Assembly: GCA_964544345.1 (NCBI GenBank)
Contig: CAZJBT010000065.1
Coordinates: 1 to 11,411, forward strand
Direction of reading: 5' to 3'
Source: CAKTOF01 sp964544345
GTDB taxonomy: Bacteria > Bacillota > Clostridia > Oscillospirales > Oscillospiraceae
DNA: 11,411 bases
The first letter of the stretch is position 1, and each line of letters begins with the position of its first letter. The position numbers and the translations under genes were made by a program. Positions 1-7,101 of this stretch are shown in pieces. The notes under the pieces are model-generated. The model was not told the origin of the DNA. It saw only the letters and a program-made list of their open reading frames with translations, and searched no databases.

Positions 1-1164
1 ACCGTCGACTGGGACAACTGCTATGTTTCTGACGACAACCTGACCTGTTACATCGCGTTCCAGAGTCCGTTTCCGGCGATCGGGAGTATCTTCAAGGTCG
101 GCATCCTCAACAAGAGCTTTATCGATGAGAACGGCGGTTTTGACGCCATCGACTGGTACGATACAGACAGCATTTGCGGCAGCGGCCCATATGAGGTTCT
201 TGAGTACGAGTATGAGATGAAGACGGTTGTTACGCGGCGCGACGGCTGGTGGTACGAGGCGGAAGCGCCCGCCAATATGGCGCAGGTCGAGACGATCGAA
301 GTCGTGTACTATTCGGACAATACGACCATGATGGTCGACTATGAGACCGGCGTGATCGATCTGGCAGTCGATATCACCTCGGCGGACGCCGATCGGATTG
401 GAGCCGACCCATCGCTCGGCCACTATGAACTGATCAACTCGGATTCCGTCTGTACGCTTGTCTTTGGTGTCGAGACCAATCCGATCCTCGAAAACGCGAA
501 ACTGCGCGAGGCCATCTGCTATGCGATCGACACCTCAGTTCTCGGGAACATCCGCTATGGCTCGTTTGCCACGGAGTGTCAGGGCATCTTCCCGAATACC
601 GGAAACTACGCCGACTACTATCAGACCGGCTATGTCTATGAGTATGATCCGGAGTACGCCAAGCAATGCCTGGCGGAGAGCGGCCTGACCGACGTGACGC
701 TGAGCATGATCGTCGTCAGCACCGATGCTGATATCGCGGAGTCGCTTCAGTACTATCTTGAGCAGGTCGGCATTACGCTGGAGGTGCAGGCCTATGAGCT
801 GATGACGACGCTGCAGTACTGGTTTGAAGGTCAGACCGATCTGATCCTCATCAACAACAACTCGGCCAACTCAGTTGGCGATCCGAGCATTACCTGGAAA
901 GAGCTGGGCCCCGGCGGAAGCTTCCCGACTGCGGCGCGCAATGCGGATGAGGTTTTCATTGAAGCGATTGCCGCCGGAAAGAGCACGGTCGACCCGGCCG
1001 AACGCGTTAAGATCTATCAGGATCTGCAGCAGTATGCTTACGACACGTTCCAGTTTGCCCCGATCTGCGAATGGAGTTCCGGCGTTGCCTGCGGCCCGGC
1101 GATCGCAAGCTCCGGCTTGACGAGCACGGCGGAGGCAGATTTCCGATTTATCACGCTCAATTGA
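1..1164 (+). CDS. ABC transporter substrate-binding protein, family 5 (5'-truncated)
   Basis: This is the C-terminal 387 residues of an extracellular peptide/nickel-type solute-binding protein (SBP_bac_5). The reading frame is open from base 1, so the start, the signal peptide and probably about 140-150 residues lie upstream, given that the family is usually about 500-550 residues. Family signatures visible are GSGPYEV near fragment residue 60, the following RRDGWWYEAE stretch, and PILENAKLREAICYAID around 161-177, which matches the family's conserved 'P..n..lR.Ai.yAiD' segment. In this family the lipid-anchored protein captures oligopeptides or related ligands outside the cell and delivers them to the membrane permeases. 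It is the first visible gene of the operon with the permeases and ATPases that follow; a hairpin lies between it and the first permease. The ligand cannot be told from sequence: peptide is most likely, while nickel, opines or sugars are possible in the wider family. Confidence 0.93.
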   Translation, partial: TVDWDNCYVSDDNLTCYIAFQSPFPAIGSIFKVGILNKSFIDENGGFDAIDWYDTDSICGSGPYEVLEYEYEMKTVVTRRDGWWYEAEAPANMAQVETIEVVYYSDNTTMMVDYETGVIDLAVDITSADADRIGADPSLGHYELINSDSVCTLVFGVETNPILENAKLREAICYAIDTSVLGNIRYGSFATECQGIFPNTGNYADYYQTGYVYEYDPEYAKQCLAESGLTDVTLSMIVVSTDADIAESLQYYLEQVGITLEVQAYELMTTLQYWFEGQTDLILINNNSANSVGDPSITWKELGPGGSFPTAARNADEVFIEAIAAGKSTVDPAERVKIYQDLQQYAYDTFQFAPICEWSSGVACGPAIASSGLTSTAEADFRFITLN

Positions 1165-1229
1165 CGGTTCTGCGATCCTCATCTGGCTCGGTGAGAGCCT
1201 GAACACAAGCGAAGCGGGGAACAAGAGGC

Positions 1230-1269
1230 ACAGGCAGGCCGCAGGGAACCTTACGGCCTGCCCGCCTGT
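1230..1269 (+). promoter_or_regulatory. Intercistronic hairpin between binding protein and permease genes
   Basis: GGCAGGCCG (1233-1241) pairs perfectly with CGGCCTGCC (1254-1262). A small inner stem AGG/CCT closes a GAA loop, and ACAGGC (1230-1235) could alternatively pair with GCCTGT (1264-1269). Only TTCTTA follows, so it lacks a full run of T and is more likely a leaky terminator or an RNA-stabilising or processing structure than a strong stop. Such hairpins after binding-protein genes are known to leave the binding protein in excess over the permeases. The rest of the 188-base gap (1165-1352) holds a seven-G run (1277-1283) and no promoter that I trust. Confidence 0.6.
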
Positions 1270-1340
1270 TCTTACCGGGGGGGCGGTGCTCTGCCGCTGA
1301 ACTCGTTTGAACCTGATCAATTGGGATGCCATTCAAGGAT

Positions 1341-1347
1341 GAGGGGG
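1341..1347 (+). promoter_or_regulatory. Ribosome binding site of the first permease gene
   Basis: GAGGGGG lies 5 bases before the ATG at 1353. This selects 1353 over the in-frame ATG at 1326, which would add nine polar residues ahead of a typical permease N-terminus. Confidence 0.75.
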
Positions 1348-1352
1348 ATACC

Positions 1353-2351
1353 ATGCTAAAATACATCATCAAACGTCTGCTCTGGATGATTCCAGTCGTG
1401 CTGGGAGTCCTTGTCATCGTTTTCACCATCAGTTACTTTATGCCCGGCGATCCGGTCGTCACCGTCTTGGGAACAGACTACACGCAGGAGCAATATGAGC
1501 AGACAGAGCACGAGCTGGGGCTTGATCAGCCCTATCTTGTCCAGCTTGCCAACTATATCTGGGGTGTCGTCACAGAATTTGACTTGGGGACTTCGTATGC
1601 CACAAATAACGCAGTCACTTTTATGATCAAAACGCGCATTTGGACGACGGTCAAGATCGGCTTGATGAGCTGCTGTCTGACTATCATTCTAGGCATACCG
1701 CTCGGCATCCTGGCAGCGATCAAGCAAAATACTGTTGTGGACTACTCGCTGTCTACCTTTGCAATTGTTCTAGCATCCCTGCCGGGCTTCTGGCTCGCGC
1801 TGATGGGGATCCTGCTCTTCTCGCTAAAGCTGCGGTGGCTGCCGGCGAGCGGGCTGGACAGCTTGAAATCCTATATTCTTCCCATTTTGTGCAACGGCCT
1901 GGCGCCGCTGGCCTCCACGGTACGCATGACACGCTCGAGCATGCTGGAGGTCATCCGCCAGGAGTACATCAAGACTGCCCGCGCCAAAGGACAGCGGGAG
2001 AGCAAGGTCATCATACGCCATGCACTGGGCAACGCGCTGATCCCGGTCATTACCGTTGTCGGCGGCCAGTTCAATATTGTCATCGGCGGCTCGATGATCA
2101 CAGAGAGCATCTTCTCTGTTCCCGGCATGGGTACACTGCTCGTTTCCGCCATCAGCAACCGTGATTATCCGCTGATTCTCGGCGTAACGCTGCTGATCTC
2201 TGTTTTCACCTCCATTCTCAATCTGCTCGTCGATATTGCCTACGCGATCGCGGATCCAAGAGTCCGCGCGGGATTCTCCGGAGGCGCCCGAAAGCGGAAA
2301 AAGAAAATGAAAGCGGAAGCGCCCAAAGCGATCGGAGGGGTGACGTCATGA
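1353..2351 (+). CDS. dppB: Peptide ABC transporter permease, DppB/OppB type
   Basis: Integral membrane permease of 332 residues, a normal length for DppB/OppB proteins. The start is set by GAGGGGG just upstream and by MLKYIIKRLLWMIPVVLGV, the characteristic N-terminus with the first membrane helix (about 9-29), followed by the conserved MPGDPV (30-35). After a large external loop come hydrophobic segments near 101-122, 134-158, 226-250 and 272-300. The ATPase-contacting EAA loop is seen as EYIKTARAKGQ at about 204-214, with the conserved 'G...R' pattern after it. The protein ends in DPRVR plus an unusually basic tail (RKRKKKMK, about 313-320). It pairs with the next permease to form the translocation channel and overlaps that gene by 4 bases (ATGA). 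The symbol is a family label only; the transported substrate is unproven. Confidence 0.93.
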   Translation: MLKYIIKRLLWMIPVVLGVLVIVFTISYFMPGDPVVTVLGTDYTQEQYEQTEHELGLDQPYLVQLANYIWGVVTEFDLGTSYATNNAVTFMIKTRIWTTVKIGLMSCCLTIILGIPLGILAAIKQNTVVDYSLSTFAIVLASLPGFWLALMGILLFSLKLRWLPASGLDSLKSYILPILCNGLAPLASTVRMTRSSMLEVIRQEYIKTARAKGQRESKVIIRHALGNALIPVITVVGGQFNIVIGGSMITESIFSVPGMGTLLVSAISNRDYPLILGVTLLISVFTSILNLLVDIAYAIADPRVRAGFSGGARKRKKKMKAEAPKAIGGVTS

Positions 2352-3241
2352 GCATAACAAAGAAAACGCAAGCGCCCGTCACGCTCAATACAGTCAAGAA
2401 ACGCAGCCAGTGGGGCGACGTCTTAAAGCGCCTATGCCGCAACAAGCTTGCGTTGCTCGGAATGATCATCGTCTGCGTCGTCTGTCTTTCCGCCATTTTT
2501 GCGAACTTTATCGCGCCGTACGGGATCAACGACCAGAATCCGGCGGAGAGCCTGCTGCTGCCCAGTCTCAAGCATATCTGCGGCACCGATAAATACGGGC
2601 GCGACCTGTTTTCCCGCCTGATCTACGGTGGACGGATTTCGCTGCTGGTCTCTTTGATGGCCATTGCGATCTCGCTCTCCATCGGGGGCTTTATCGGCGC
2701 GCTGATCGGCTATTTCGGCGGCAATATCGACACGGTCGTCATGCGCTTCATGGATATTTTGATGGCCATTCCGGGCACGCTGTTGGCCGTGTGTATCTCG
2801 GCGATGCTTGGTAGCGGCGTCTGGCAGACAGCCGTTGCGATCTCGATCGGCGGCATCGCGCCGAGCTGCCGCCTGCTGCGCGCGAGCGCACTGACGATCC
2901 GCGGAGAGGAGTATATCGAAGCGTCCAAGGCCTGTGGTGCCAGAACGGTTCGCGTCGTGCTAACGCATGTTATCCCGAACTGTCTCGCGCCGGTCATTGT
3001 TGAGACGACGCTGCGCATCGGCGGCAATATCATGATGATCTCCGGGCTGAGCTTTATCGGCTTGGGCGTCCAGCCGCCGACGCCGGAATGGGGCTCTCTG
3101 CTCAACGCCGGCCGCTCCTATATCCGGGAGTGCTGGAATCTGATCACGTTTCCTGGGATCGCGATTTTTATTACGATGTTTGGGTTTAACATCTTTGGCG
3201 ACGGACTGCGCGATGCGCTCGATCCCAAGTTGAAGACGTAG
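2348..3241 (+). CDS. dppC: Peptide ABC transporter permease, DppC/OppC type
   Basis: Second channel subunit, 297 residues. It has a polar N-terminal tail of about 33 residues, one membrane helix (about 34-56), then the typical C-subunit signature GTDKYGRDLFSRLIYGGR near 79-96, further helices near 97-122 and 133-155, and an EAA loop EEYIEASKACGA at about 187-198. The C-terminal part carries LSFIGLGVQPPTPEWGS (about 234-250) and ends GDGLRDALDPKLKT, both strongly conserved in DppC/OppC proteins. Translation starts at an ATG inside the stop region of the preceding gene (ATGA, 4-base overlap), with GGAGGGG at 2334-2340 as binding site, so translational coupling is likely. It acts in the cytoplasmic membrane with the upstream permease. 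No anomalies seen. Confidence 0.94.
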   Translation: MSITKKTQAPVTLNTVKKRSQWGDVLKRLCRNKLALLGMIIVCVVCLSAIFANFIAPYGINDQNPAESLLLPSLKHICGTDKYGRDLFSRLIYGGRISLLVSLMAIAISLSIGGFIGALIGYFGGNIDTVVMRFMDILMAIPGTLLAVCISAMLGSGVWQTAVAISIGGIAPSCRLLRASALTIRGEEYIEASKACGARTVRVVLTHVIPNCLAPVIVETTLRIGGNIMMISGLSFIGLGVQPPTPEWGSLLNAGRSYIRECWNLITFPGIAIFITMFGFNIFGDGLRDALDPKLKT

Positions 3242-3254
3242 GAGGCGCCCGGTT

Positions 3255-4262
3255 ATGAGTTTATTGGAAGTAAAAAATCTGACGGTACACTACGTCACAC
3301 ACGACGGCACGTTCAAGGCGGTCAATGACGTTTCATTTTCCATTGAGAAGGGCGAGACGATGGGGCTAGTGGGAGAAACTGGCGCAGGCAAGACCACCAC
3401 AGCGCTCAGCATCATGAAGCTGATCCCGGATCCGCCCGGGAAGATCATCAACGGCAGCATTGTATATGAGGGGAAAAATGTCTTTGAGATGACCCAAATG
3501 GAGCTGCAGGGCATGCGCGGCGGGCAGGTCTCGATGATCTTTCAGGATCCGATGACCGCACTCAACCCGGTCATCCGTGTCGGCGATCAGATCGCCGAGG
3601 TCATTGGCCTGCATCAGGACTGCTCAAAGCTGATGGCAAAGCGCCTCGCGCGGGAGATGCTCGAGACGGTCGGCATCCCCGGCAACCGTGCTGACGACTA
3701 TCCGCACCAGTTTTCCGGCGGTATGAAGCAGCGCGTCATCATCGCCATTGCGCTTGCATGCAATCCGGAGCTGCTGATCGCCGACGAGCCGACTACGGCG
3801 CTCGATGTCACCATACAGGCACAGATCCTCCAGATGATCCAGAGGATGAAGCAGGAGCGCGGCATCTCAATGCTGCTCATCACGCATGATCTCGGCATCG
3901 TAGCCGAGACGTGCGACAAGGTCGCGATCATGTATGCGGGCGAGATCGTTGAGTACGGATCGATCTACGATGTATTCGACGATCACCGCCATCCGTATAC
4001 AGCCGGCCTTTTTGATTCGCTGCCAAGTCTGGATAAGAAGGTGCATCGCCTCAAGCCCATCAGCGGTCTGATGCCCGACCCTGCAAATCTGCCGGAGGGC
4101 TGCAAATTCCATCCGCGCTGTCCCATGGCCGTGCAGCTCTGCACGGAGCAGGAGCCTCCGGTCGTCGAGCTGAGCGATGGACACTACTGCAGATGCCATA
4201 TGCTTTCGGATCAGTGGAATTCCGTCGGCGTATGCAGAGAGGGGGCTGACTGGAATGCCTGA
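3255..4262 (+). CDS. dppD: Peptide ABC transporter ATP-binding protein, DppD type
   Basis: Cytoplasmic ATPase of 335 residues. Motifs in order: Walker A GETGAGKT (40-47), Q-loop Q97 in MIFQDPMTALNP, intact signature FSGGM (153-157), Walker B LLIADE (173-178), D-loop ALD, H-loop H211 in LLITHDLG. The C-terminal oligopeptide/dipeptide extension starts at HPYTAGL (about 246) and contains Cys283, 289, 296 and 314 in a C-x5-C-x6-C-x17-C pattern. AGGAGG at 3240-3245 overlaps the previous stop codon and sits 9 bases before the ATG. The gene follows the C-type permease by 13 bases and overlaps the next ATPase by 8 bases. In this family it forms a heterodimer with the DppF-type subunit that powers import. 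The last ~15 residues beyond the cysteine domain are not conserved in my memory of the family. Confidence 0.95.
   Translation: MSLLEVKNLTVHYVTHDGTFKAVNDVSFSIEKGETMGLVGETGAGKTTTALSIMKLIPDPPGKIINGSIVYEGKNVFEMTQMELQGMRGGQVSMIFQDPMTALNPVIRVGDQIAEVIGLHQDCSKLMAKRLAREMLETVGIPGNRADDYPHQFSGGMKQRVIIAIALACNPELLIADEPTTALDVTIQAQILQMIQRMKQERGISMLLITHDLGIVAETCDKVAIMYAGEIVEYGSIYDVFDDHRHPYTAGLFDSLPSLDKKVHRLKPISGLMPDPANLPEGCKFHPRCPMAVQLCTEQEPPVVELSDGHYCRCHMLSDQWNSVGVCREGADWNA
4239..4245 (+). promoter_or_regulatory. Ribosome binding site of the second ATPase gene
   Basis: GAGGGGG lies 9 bases before the ATG at 4255, inside the end of the dppD-type gene. It supports 4255 as the start rather than the ATG at 4177, which would add 26 residues encoded within dppD and unlike any ABC ATPase N-terminus. 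Confidence 0.7.
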
Positions 4263-5217
4263 TTTCCTGGAGGTGAAAAACCTAAAGAAGTATTTCAAAA
4301 CCAAAGCGGGAATGCTGCACGCCGTTGACGACATCTCTTTCACCATTCAGAAAGGGGAGACGCTCGGCGTTGTCGGCGAATCCGGCTGCGGAAAATCAAC
4401 GCTTGGCCGCACCGTGATCGGACTGCTCGAGGCCACAGAGGGACAGGTGCTCTTTGATGGACAGGATATTACAAAGCTGAACGGCGCGCAGCACCGTGAC
4501 CTGTGCAAGCGGATGCAGATCGTCTTTCAGGATCCGTTCTCATCGCTCGATCCGCGCCGGTCGGTTCATGATCTGATCGCGGAACCGCTGAAAATCTTCA
4601 AGCGGTACAAGAAAAAGAGCGACATGGAGCAGGAGGTCGCGCGGCTGATGGGCGTTGTCGGCCTGGATGAGCGGTTCATCTGGTCGTATCCGCATGAGCT
4701 TGACGGCGGGCGCCGTCAGCGCATCGGCATCGCGCGCGCGCTTGCGCTGGAGCCGGATTTCATCGTCTGCGACGAACCTGTTTCAGCGCTTGACGTTTCG
4801 ATCCAGGCGCAGATCCTGAACCTTTTGCAGGATCTGCAGGAGGAGATGGGGCTGACCTACATCTTCATCACCCATGACCTGTCGGTCGTCAAACACATCT
4901 CAAATAATATCCTGGTGATGTACCTGGGGCGAGTGACCGAAAAGTGCAGCTCGGATGATTTGTTTGAAACGCCCCTGCATCCGTATACCAAGGGTCTGCT
5001 GTCTGCGATCCCGATCCCAAACGTCCATCTTGAGAAGAAGACGATCATCATGGAAGGCGAGCTGATCTCGCCGATCGATCCCGATCCTGGGTGCCGGTTT
5101 GCCAAGCGTTGTCCGTACGCAAAGGAGATCTGTTTTCGTATGCAGCCCCCGCTTGAAGAAGTGCTCGAGAACCATTTTGCAGCGTGCCATTTTGTCCGTG
5201 AGATCAATGATCTGTAA
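4255..5217 (+). CDS. dppF: Peptide ABC transporter ATP-binding protein, DppF type
   Basis: Second ATPase of the importer, 320 residues from the chosen ATG, which gives the normal start MPDFLEVKNLKKYF. Walker A GESGCGKS (41-48), Q-loop Q92, Walker B FIVCDE (169-174), D-loop SALD and H-loop H207 (FITHDLS) are intact. The signature is HELDGGRRQR (LDGGR at 149-153) in place of canonical LSGGQ: the serine that normally touches the ATP gamma-phosphate is aspartate. I recall the same variant in other Bacillota DppF/OppF proteins, so it is probably a subfamily trait and not decay. The C-terminal region begins HPYTKGLL (about 242) and has Cys280, 286, 293 and 311. It overlaps the preceding ATPase by 8 bases and is the last gene of the operon, being followed directly by a terminator. 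It functions with DppD, DppB and DppC at the inner face of the membrane. Confidence 0.94.
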   Translation: MPDFLEVKNLKKYFKTKAGMLHAVDDISFTIQKGETLGVVGESGCGKSTLGRTVIGLLEATEGQVLFDGQDITKLNGAQHRDLCKRMQIVFQDPFSSLDPRRSVHDLIAEPLKIFKRYKKKSDMEQEVARLMGVVGLDERFIWSYPHELDGGRRQRIGIARALALEPDFIVCDEPVSALDVSIQAQILNLLQDLQEEMGLTYIFITHDLSVVKHISNNILVMYLGRVTEKCSSDDLFETPLHPYTKGLLSAIPIPNVHLEKKTIIMEGELISPIDPDPGCRFAKRCPYAKEICFRMQPPLEEVLENHFAACHFVREINDL

Positions 5218-5223
5218 GAGATC

Positions 5224-5253
5224 AAAACAGCAGCCCGCATGGGCTGCTGTTTT
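5224..5253 (+). terminator. Intrinsic terminator ending the first importer operon
   Basis: AAAACAGCAGCCC (5224-5236) and GGGCTGCTGTTTT (5241-5253) form a perfect 13-bp stem around a GCAT loop. The T run lies in the 3' arm and the A run in the 5' arm, so it could work in both directions. It starts 7 bases after the dppF-type stop codon. Confidence 0.9.
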
Positions 5254-5280
5254 GTGCCTGTCGGCAATTCGTTGGCTCGG

Positions 5281-5309
5281 TTGACAAACAGGTGGAGATA
5301 GAATAAAAT
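5281..5309 (+). promoter_or_regulatory. Sigma-A-type promoter for the oligoendopeptidase gene
   Basis: TTGACA (5281-5286), a perfect -35 box, is separated by 17 bases from TAAAAT (5304-5309), a five-of-six -10 box. Transcription would start near 5316, leaving about 40 bases of leader with a GAGGT binding site (5344-5348) before the ATG at 5355. It lies just downstream of the preceding operon's terminator, so pepF appears to be an independent, constitutively strong unit. No operator-like inverted repeat is visible next to it. Confidence 0.85.
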
Positions 5310-5354
5310 AAGCTGAAACTCTGCAAAATCAATATATGGAAGTGAGGTCAAACA

Positions 5355-7040
5355 ATGAAAGTCAGTGAACTGCCATATCGCCGCGTCGCGATCGAGGAGT
5401 TTGAAGCGGAGGCCGGCAAGGTCATCGAAGCAGTCCGTTCCGCCGCCTCGGCGGATGAGGTACTGAGCGCCCGCGAGGCTTATAAGGAGCTGGTCAAGCA
5501 GTATTCGACCGCGAATGCGCTGGCCTATATGCGGTATTCCATTCATACAGCAGATCAGTTCTACTGCGGCGAGAAGGATTATTACGACGAGATCGGCCCG
5601 CGTGTGCAGAACCTGTCCCTGCAGTATGCCCAGGCGATGCTGACAAGTCCATTCCGCGAGGAGCTGGAACGGCGCCTGACCCCGGTGCTGTTCAAGGCGT
5701 GGGAGGTCGAATCCAAGGCGATGTCCCCGGCGATCATCGAGGATCTGGTCGAGGAGAACAAAATCACCACGGAGTACAGCCAGCTTATGGCTGGTATGGA
5801 ATTCGAGTTCCGCGGCGAGAAAATGCCGCGCGCTATGCTGATGAAGTACGGTAAGGAGGACGACCGTGCCACTCGCAAGGAGTGCTACGAGGTTCTCGGC
5901 CGCACGCTGGCGGCTTATGCGCCGCAGCTCGACGATATTTTCGATCGTTTGGTTCATGTCCGCGACCGGATGGCCAAGAAGCTGGGCTACGAAAACTTTA
6001 TTGAGCTTGGCTACTACCGTATGGGTCGGCTCTGCTATGACCAGAAAATGGTCGAGTCGTTCCGAGAGAACGTCAAAACCGATATCGTCCCCGTCGTCGC
6101 GCGCCTGCGCACTGAGAACGCGAAGCGGCTCGACGTAGACAAGTATATGCTCTACGATAACGACGTCATCATCCCGGGCGGCGACCCGAAGCCCTGCGGC
6201 AAGGCTGGCATCTTCGCCGCTGCGAAGCAGATGTACCATGAGATGGGAGCCGAGACGGGCGCGTTCATCGATATGATGCTGGAGAACGAGGCATTTGATG
6301 TCGACGCCCGAAAGAACAAGTGGGGCGGCGGCTACTGCACCGAGTTTGCCGCCTATAAGCAGCCGTTTATTTTGGCTAACTTCAACGGCACGGCCAGCGA
6401 TGTAGACGTCGTGACGCATGAGGCCGGGCATGCGTTCAATGCGTATCTCTGCTTCGATAACCCGTATTCGCTTGAACTGGGCTGCGGCGGCATGGAGACG
6501 GCGGAGACGCACTCGATGAGCATGGAGTTCTTTGCCTGGCCGCATATGGACAAGTTCTTTGGCGAAAACGCGGACAAGTACCGTTATATGCACGCGCTCG
6601 ATTCGTTCTCGTTCATTCCGTACGGCACGATCGTCGACGCATTCCAGCACATTGTCTATGCCAATCCGGATATGACGCCGGCCGAGCGCAAGGCGGCCTG
6701 GAACGACCTTGAGGCGCAGTTCCGCCCGTGGCTGTCGACCGAGGGCATCCCGTATCTTGAGGAGGGCACACGCTGGCAGTACCAGATGCATATCTACGAG
6801 AGTCCGTTCTACTATATCGACTACGTGCTCGCGCAGACCGCGGCGTTCCAGTTCCTGCTCGCCTCTCGCAAGGACTATGACGATGCGTTCAGACGCTATG
6901 TCAACCTCTCGCGCCAGGGCGGCTCGAAGGTGTTTACCGATCTGCTGGCCGAAGCCGGCCTGAAGTCCCCGTTTGAGCCGGGCGCGCTTCGCGGCTTTGC
7001 GGACGAGATCGAGTCCATGCTGAACGAGATCCGCGTATAA
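5355..7040 (+). CDS. pepF: M3 family oligoendopeptidase F
   Basis: Zinc metallopeptidase of 561 residues, the usual length for M3B oligoendopeptidases. It has no signal peptide, so it should act in the cytosol on short peptides, roughly 6-20 residues for the family. The zinc motif is HEAGH (355-359) within DVVTHEAGHAFNAYL. The third zinc ligand is probably Glu384 in ETAETHSMSMEFF, 29 residues after the first histidine, the same spacing as in thimet oligopeptidase. The conserved C-terminal substrate-side tyrosine region is seen as HIYESPFYYIDYVLAQ (about 479-494). The first ~200 residues are the helical clamp domain, with MRYSIHTAD and DYYDEIGPR. It has its own promoter and terminator and lies between two peptide importers, so hydrolysis of imported oligopeptides is the natural inferred role. 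Confidence 0.96.
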   Translation: MKVSELPYRRVAIEEFEAEAGKVIEAVRSAASADEVLSAREAYKELVKQYSTANALAYMRYSIHTADQFYCGEKDYYDEIGPRVQNLSLQYAQAMLTSPFREELERRLTPVLFKAWEVESKAMSPAIIEDLVEENKITTEYSQLMAGMEFEFRGEKMPRAMLMKYGKEDDRATRKECYEVLGRTLAAYAPQLDDIFDRLVHVRDRMAKKLGYENFIELGYYRMGRLCYDQKMVESFRENVKTDIVPVVARLRTENAKRLDVDKYMLYDNDVIIPGGDPKPCGKAGIFAAAKQMYHEMGAETGAFIDMMLENEAFDVDARKNKWGGGYCTEFAAYKQPFILANFNGTASDVDVVTHEAGHAFNAYLCFDNPYSLELGCGGMETAETHSMSMEFFAWPHMDKFFGENADKYRYMHALDSFSFIPYGTIVDAFQHIVYANPDMTPAERKAAWNDLEAQFRPWLSTEGIPYLEEGTRWQYQMHIYESPFYYIDYVLAQTAAFQFLLASRKDYDDAFRRYVNLSRQGGSKVFTDLLAEAGLKSPFEPGALRGFADEIESMLNEIRV

Positions 7041-7048
7041 ATCAAAAG

Positions 7049-7085
7049 GCCGCCGCAGAGGAAACACTCTGCGGCGGCTCTTTTT
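7049..7085 (+). terminator. Intrinsic terminator after pepF
   Basis: GCCGCCGCAGAG (7049-7060) pairs perfectly with CTCTGCGGCGGC (7067-7078) around a six-base loop (GAAACA), followed by TCTTTTT (7079-7085). This very GC-rich 12-bp stem should terminate strongly, yet the next gene's binding site (7091-7096) begins 5 bases beyond it. Confidence 0.92.
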
Positions 7086-7101
7086 GAAACAGGAGGGGAA
7101 T

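Noticed and set aside
1161..1166. TTGACG after the binding-protein gene as a promoter for the permease genes
   Set aside because: No acceptable -10 box is found 15-19 bases downstream.
4857..7067. A 736-codon open frame on the minus strand across dppF, pepF and both intergenic regions
   Set aside because: It lies opposite two unmistakable + strand genes, runs through a promoter and a terminator hairpin, and its translation is rich in R, H, L and V without any motif, as expected for the antisense shadow of GC-rich codons.
7084..7101. TTG start six codons upstream of the kinase-like gene
   Set aside because: It lies in the T run of the terminator with no upstream binding site, while AGGAGG is correctly placed for the ATG at 7102.
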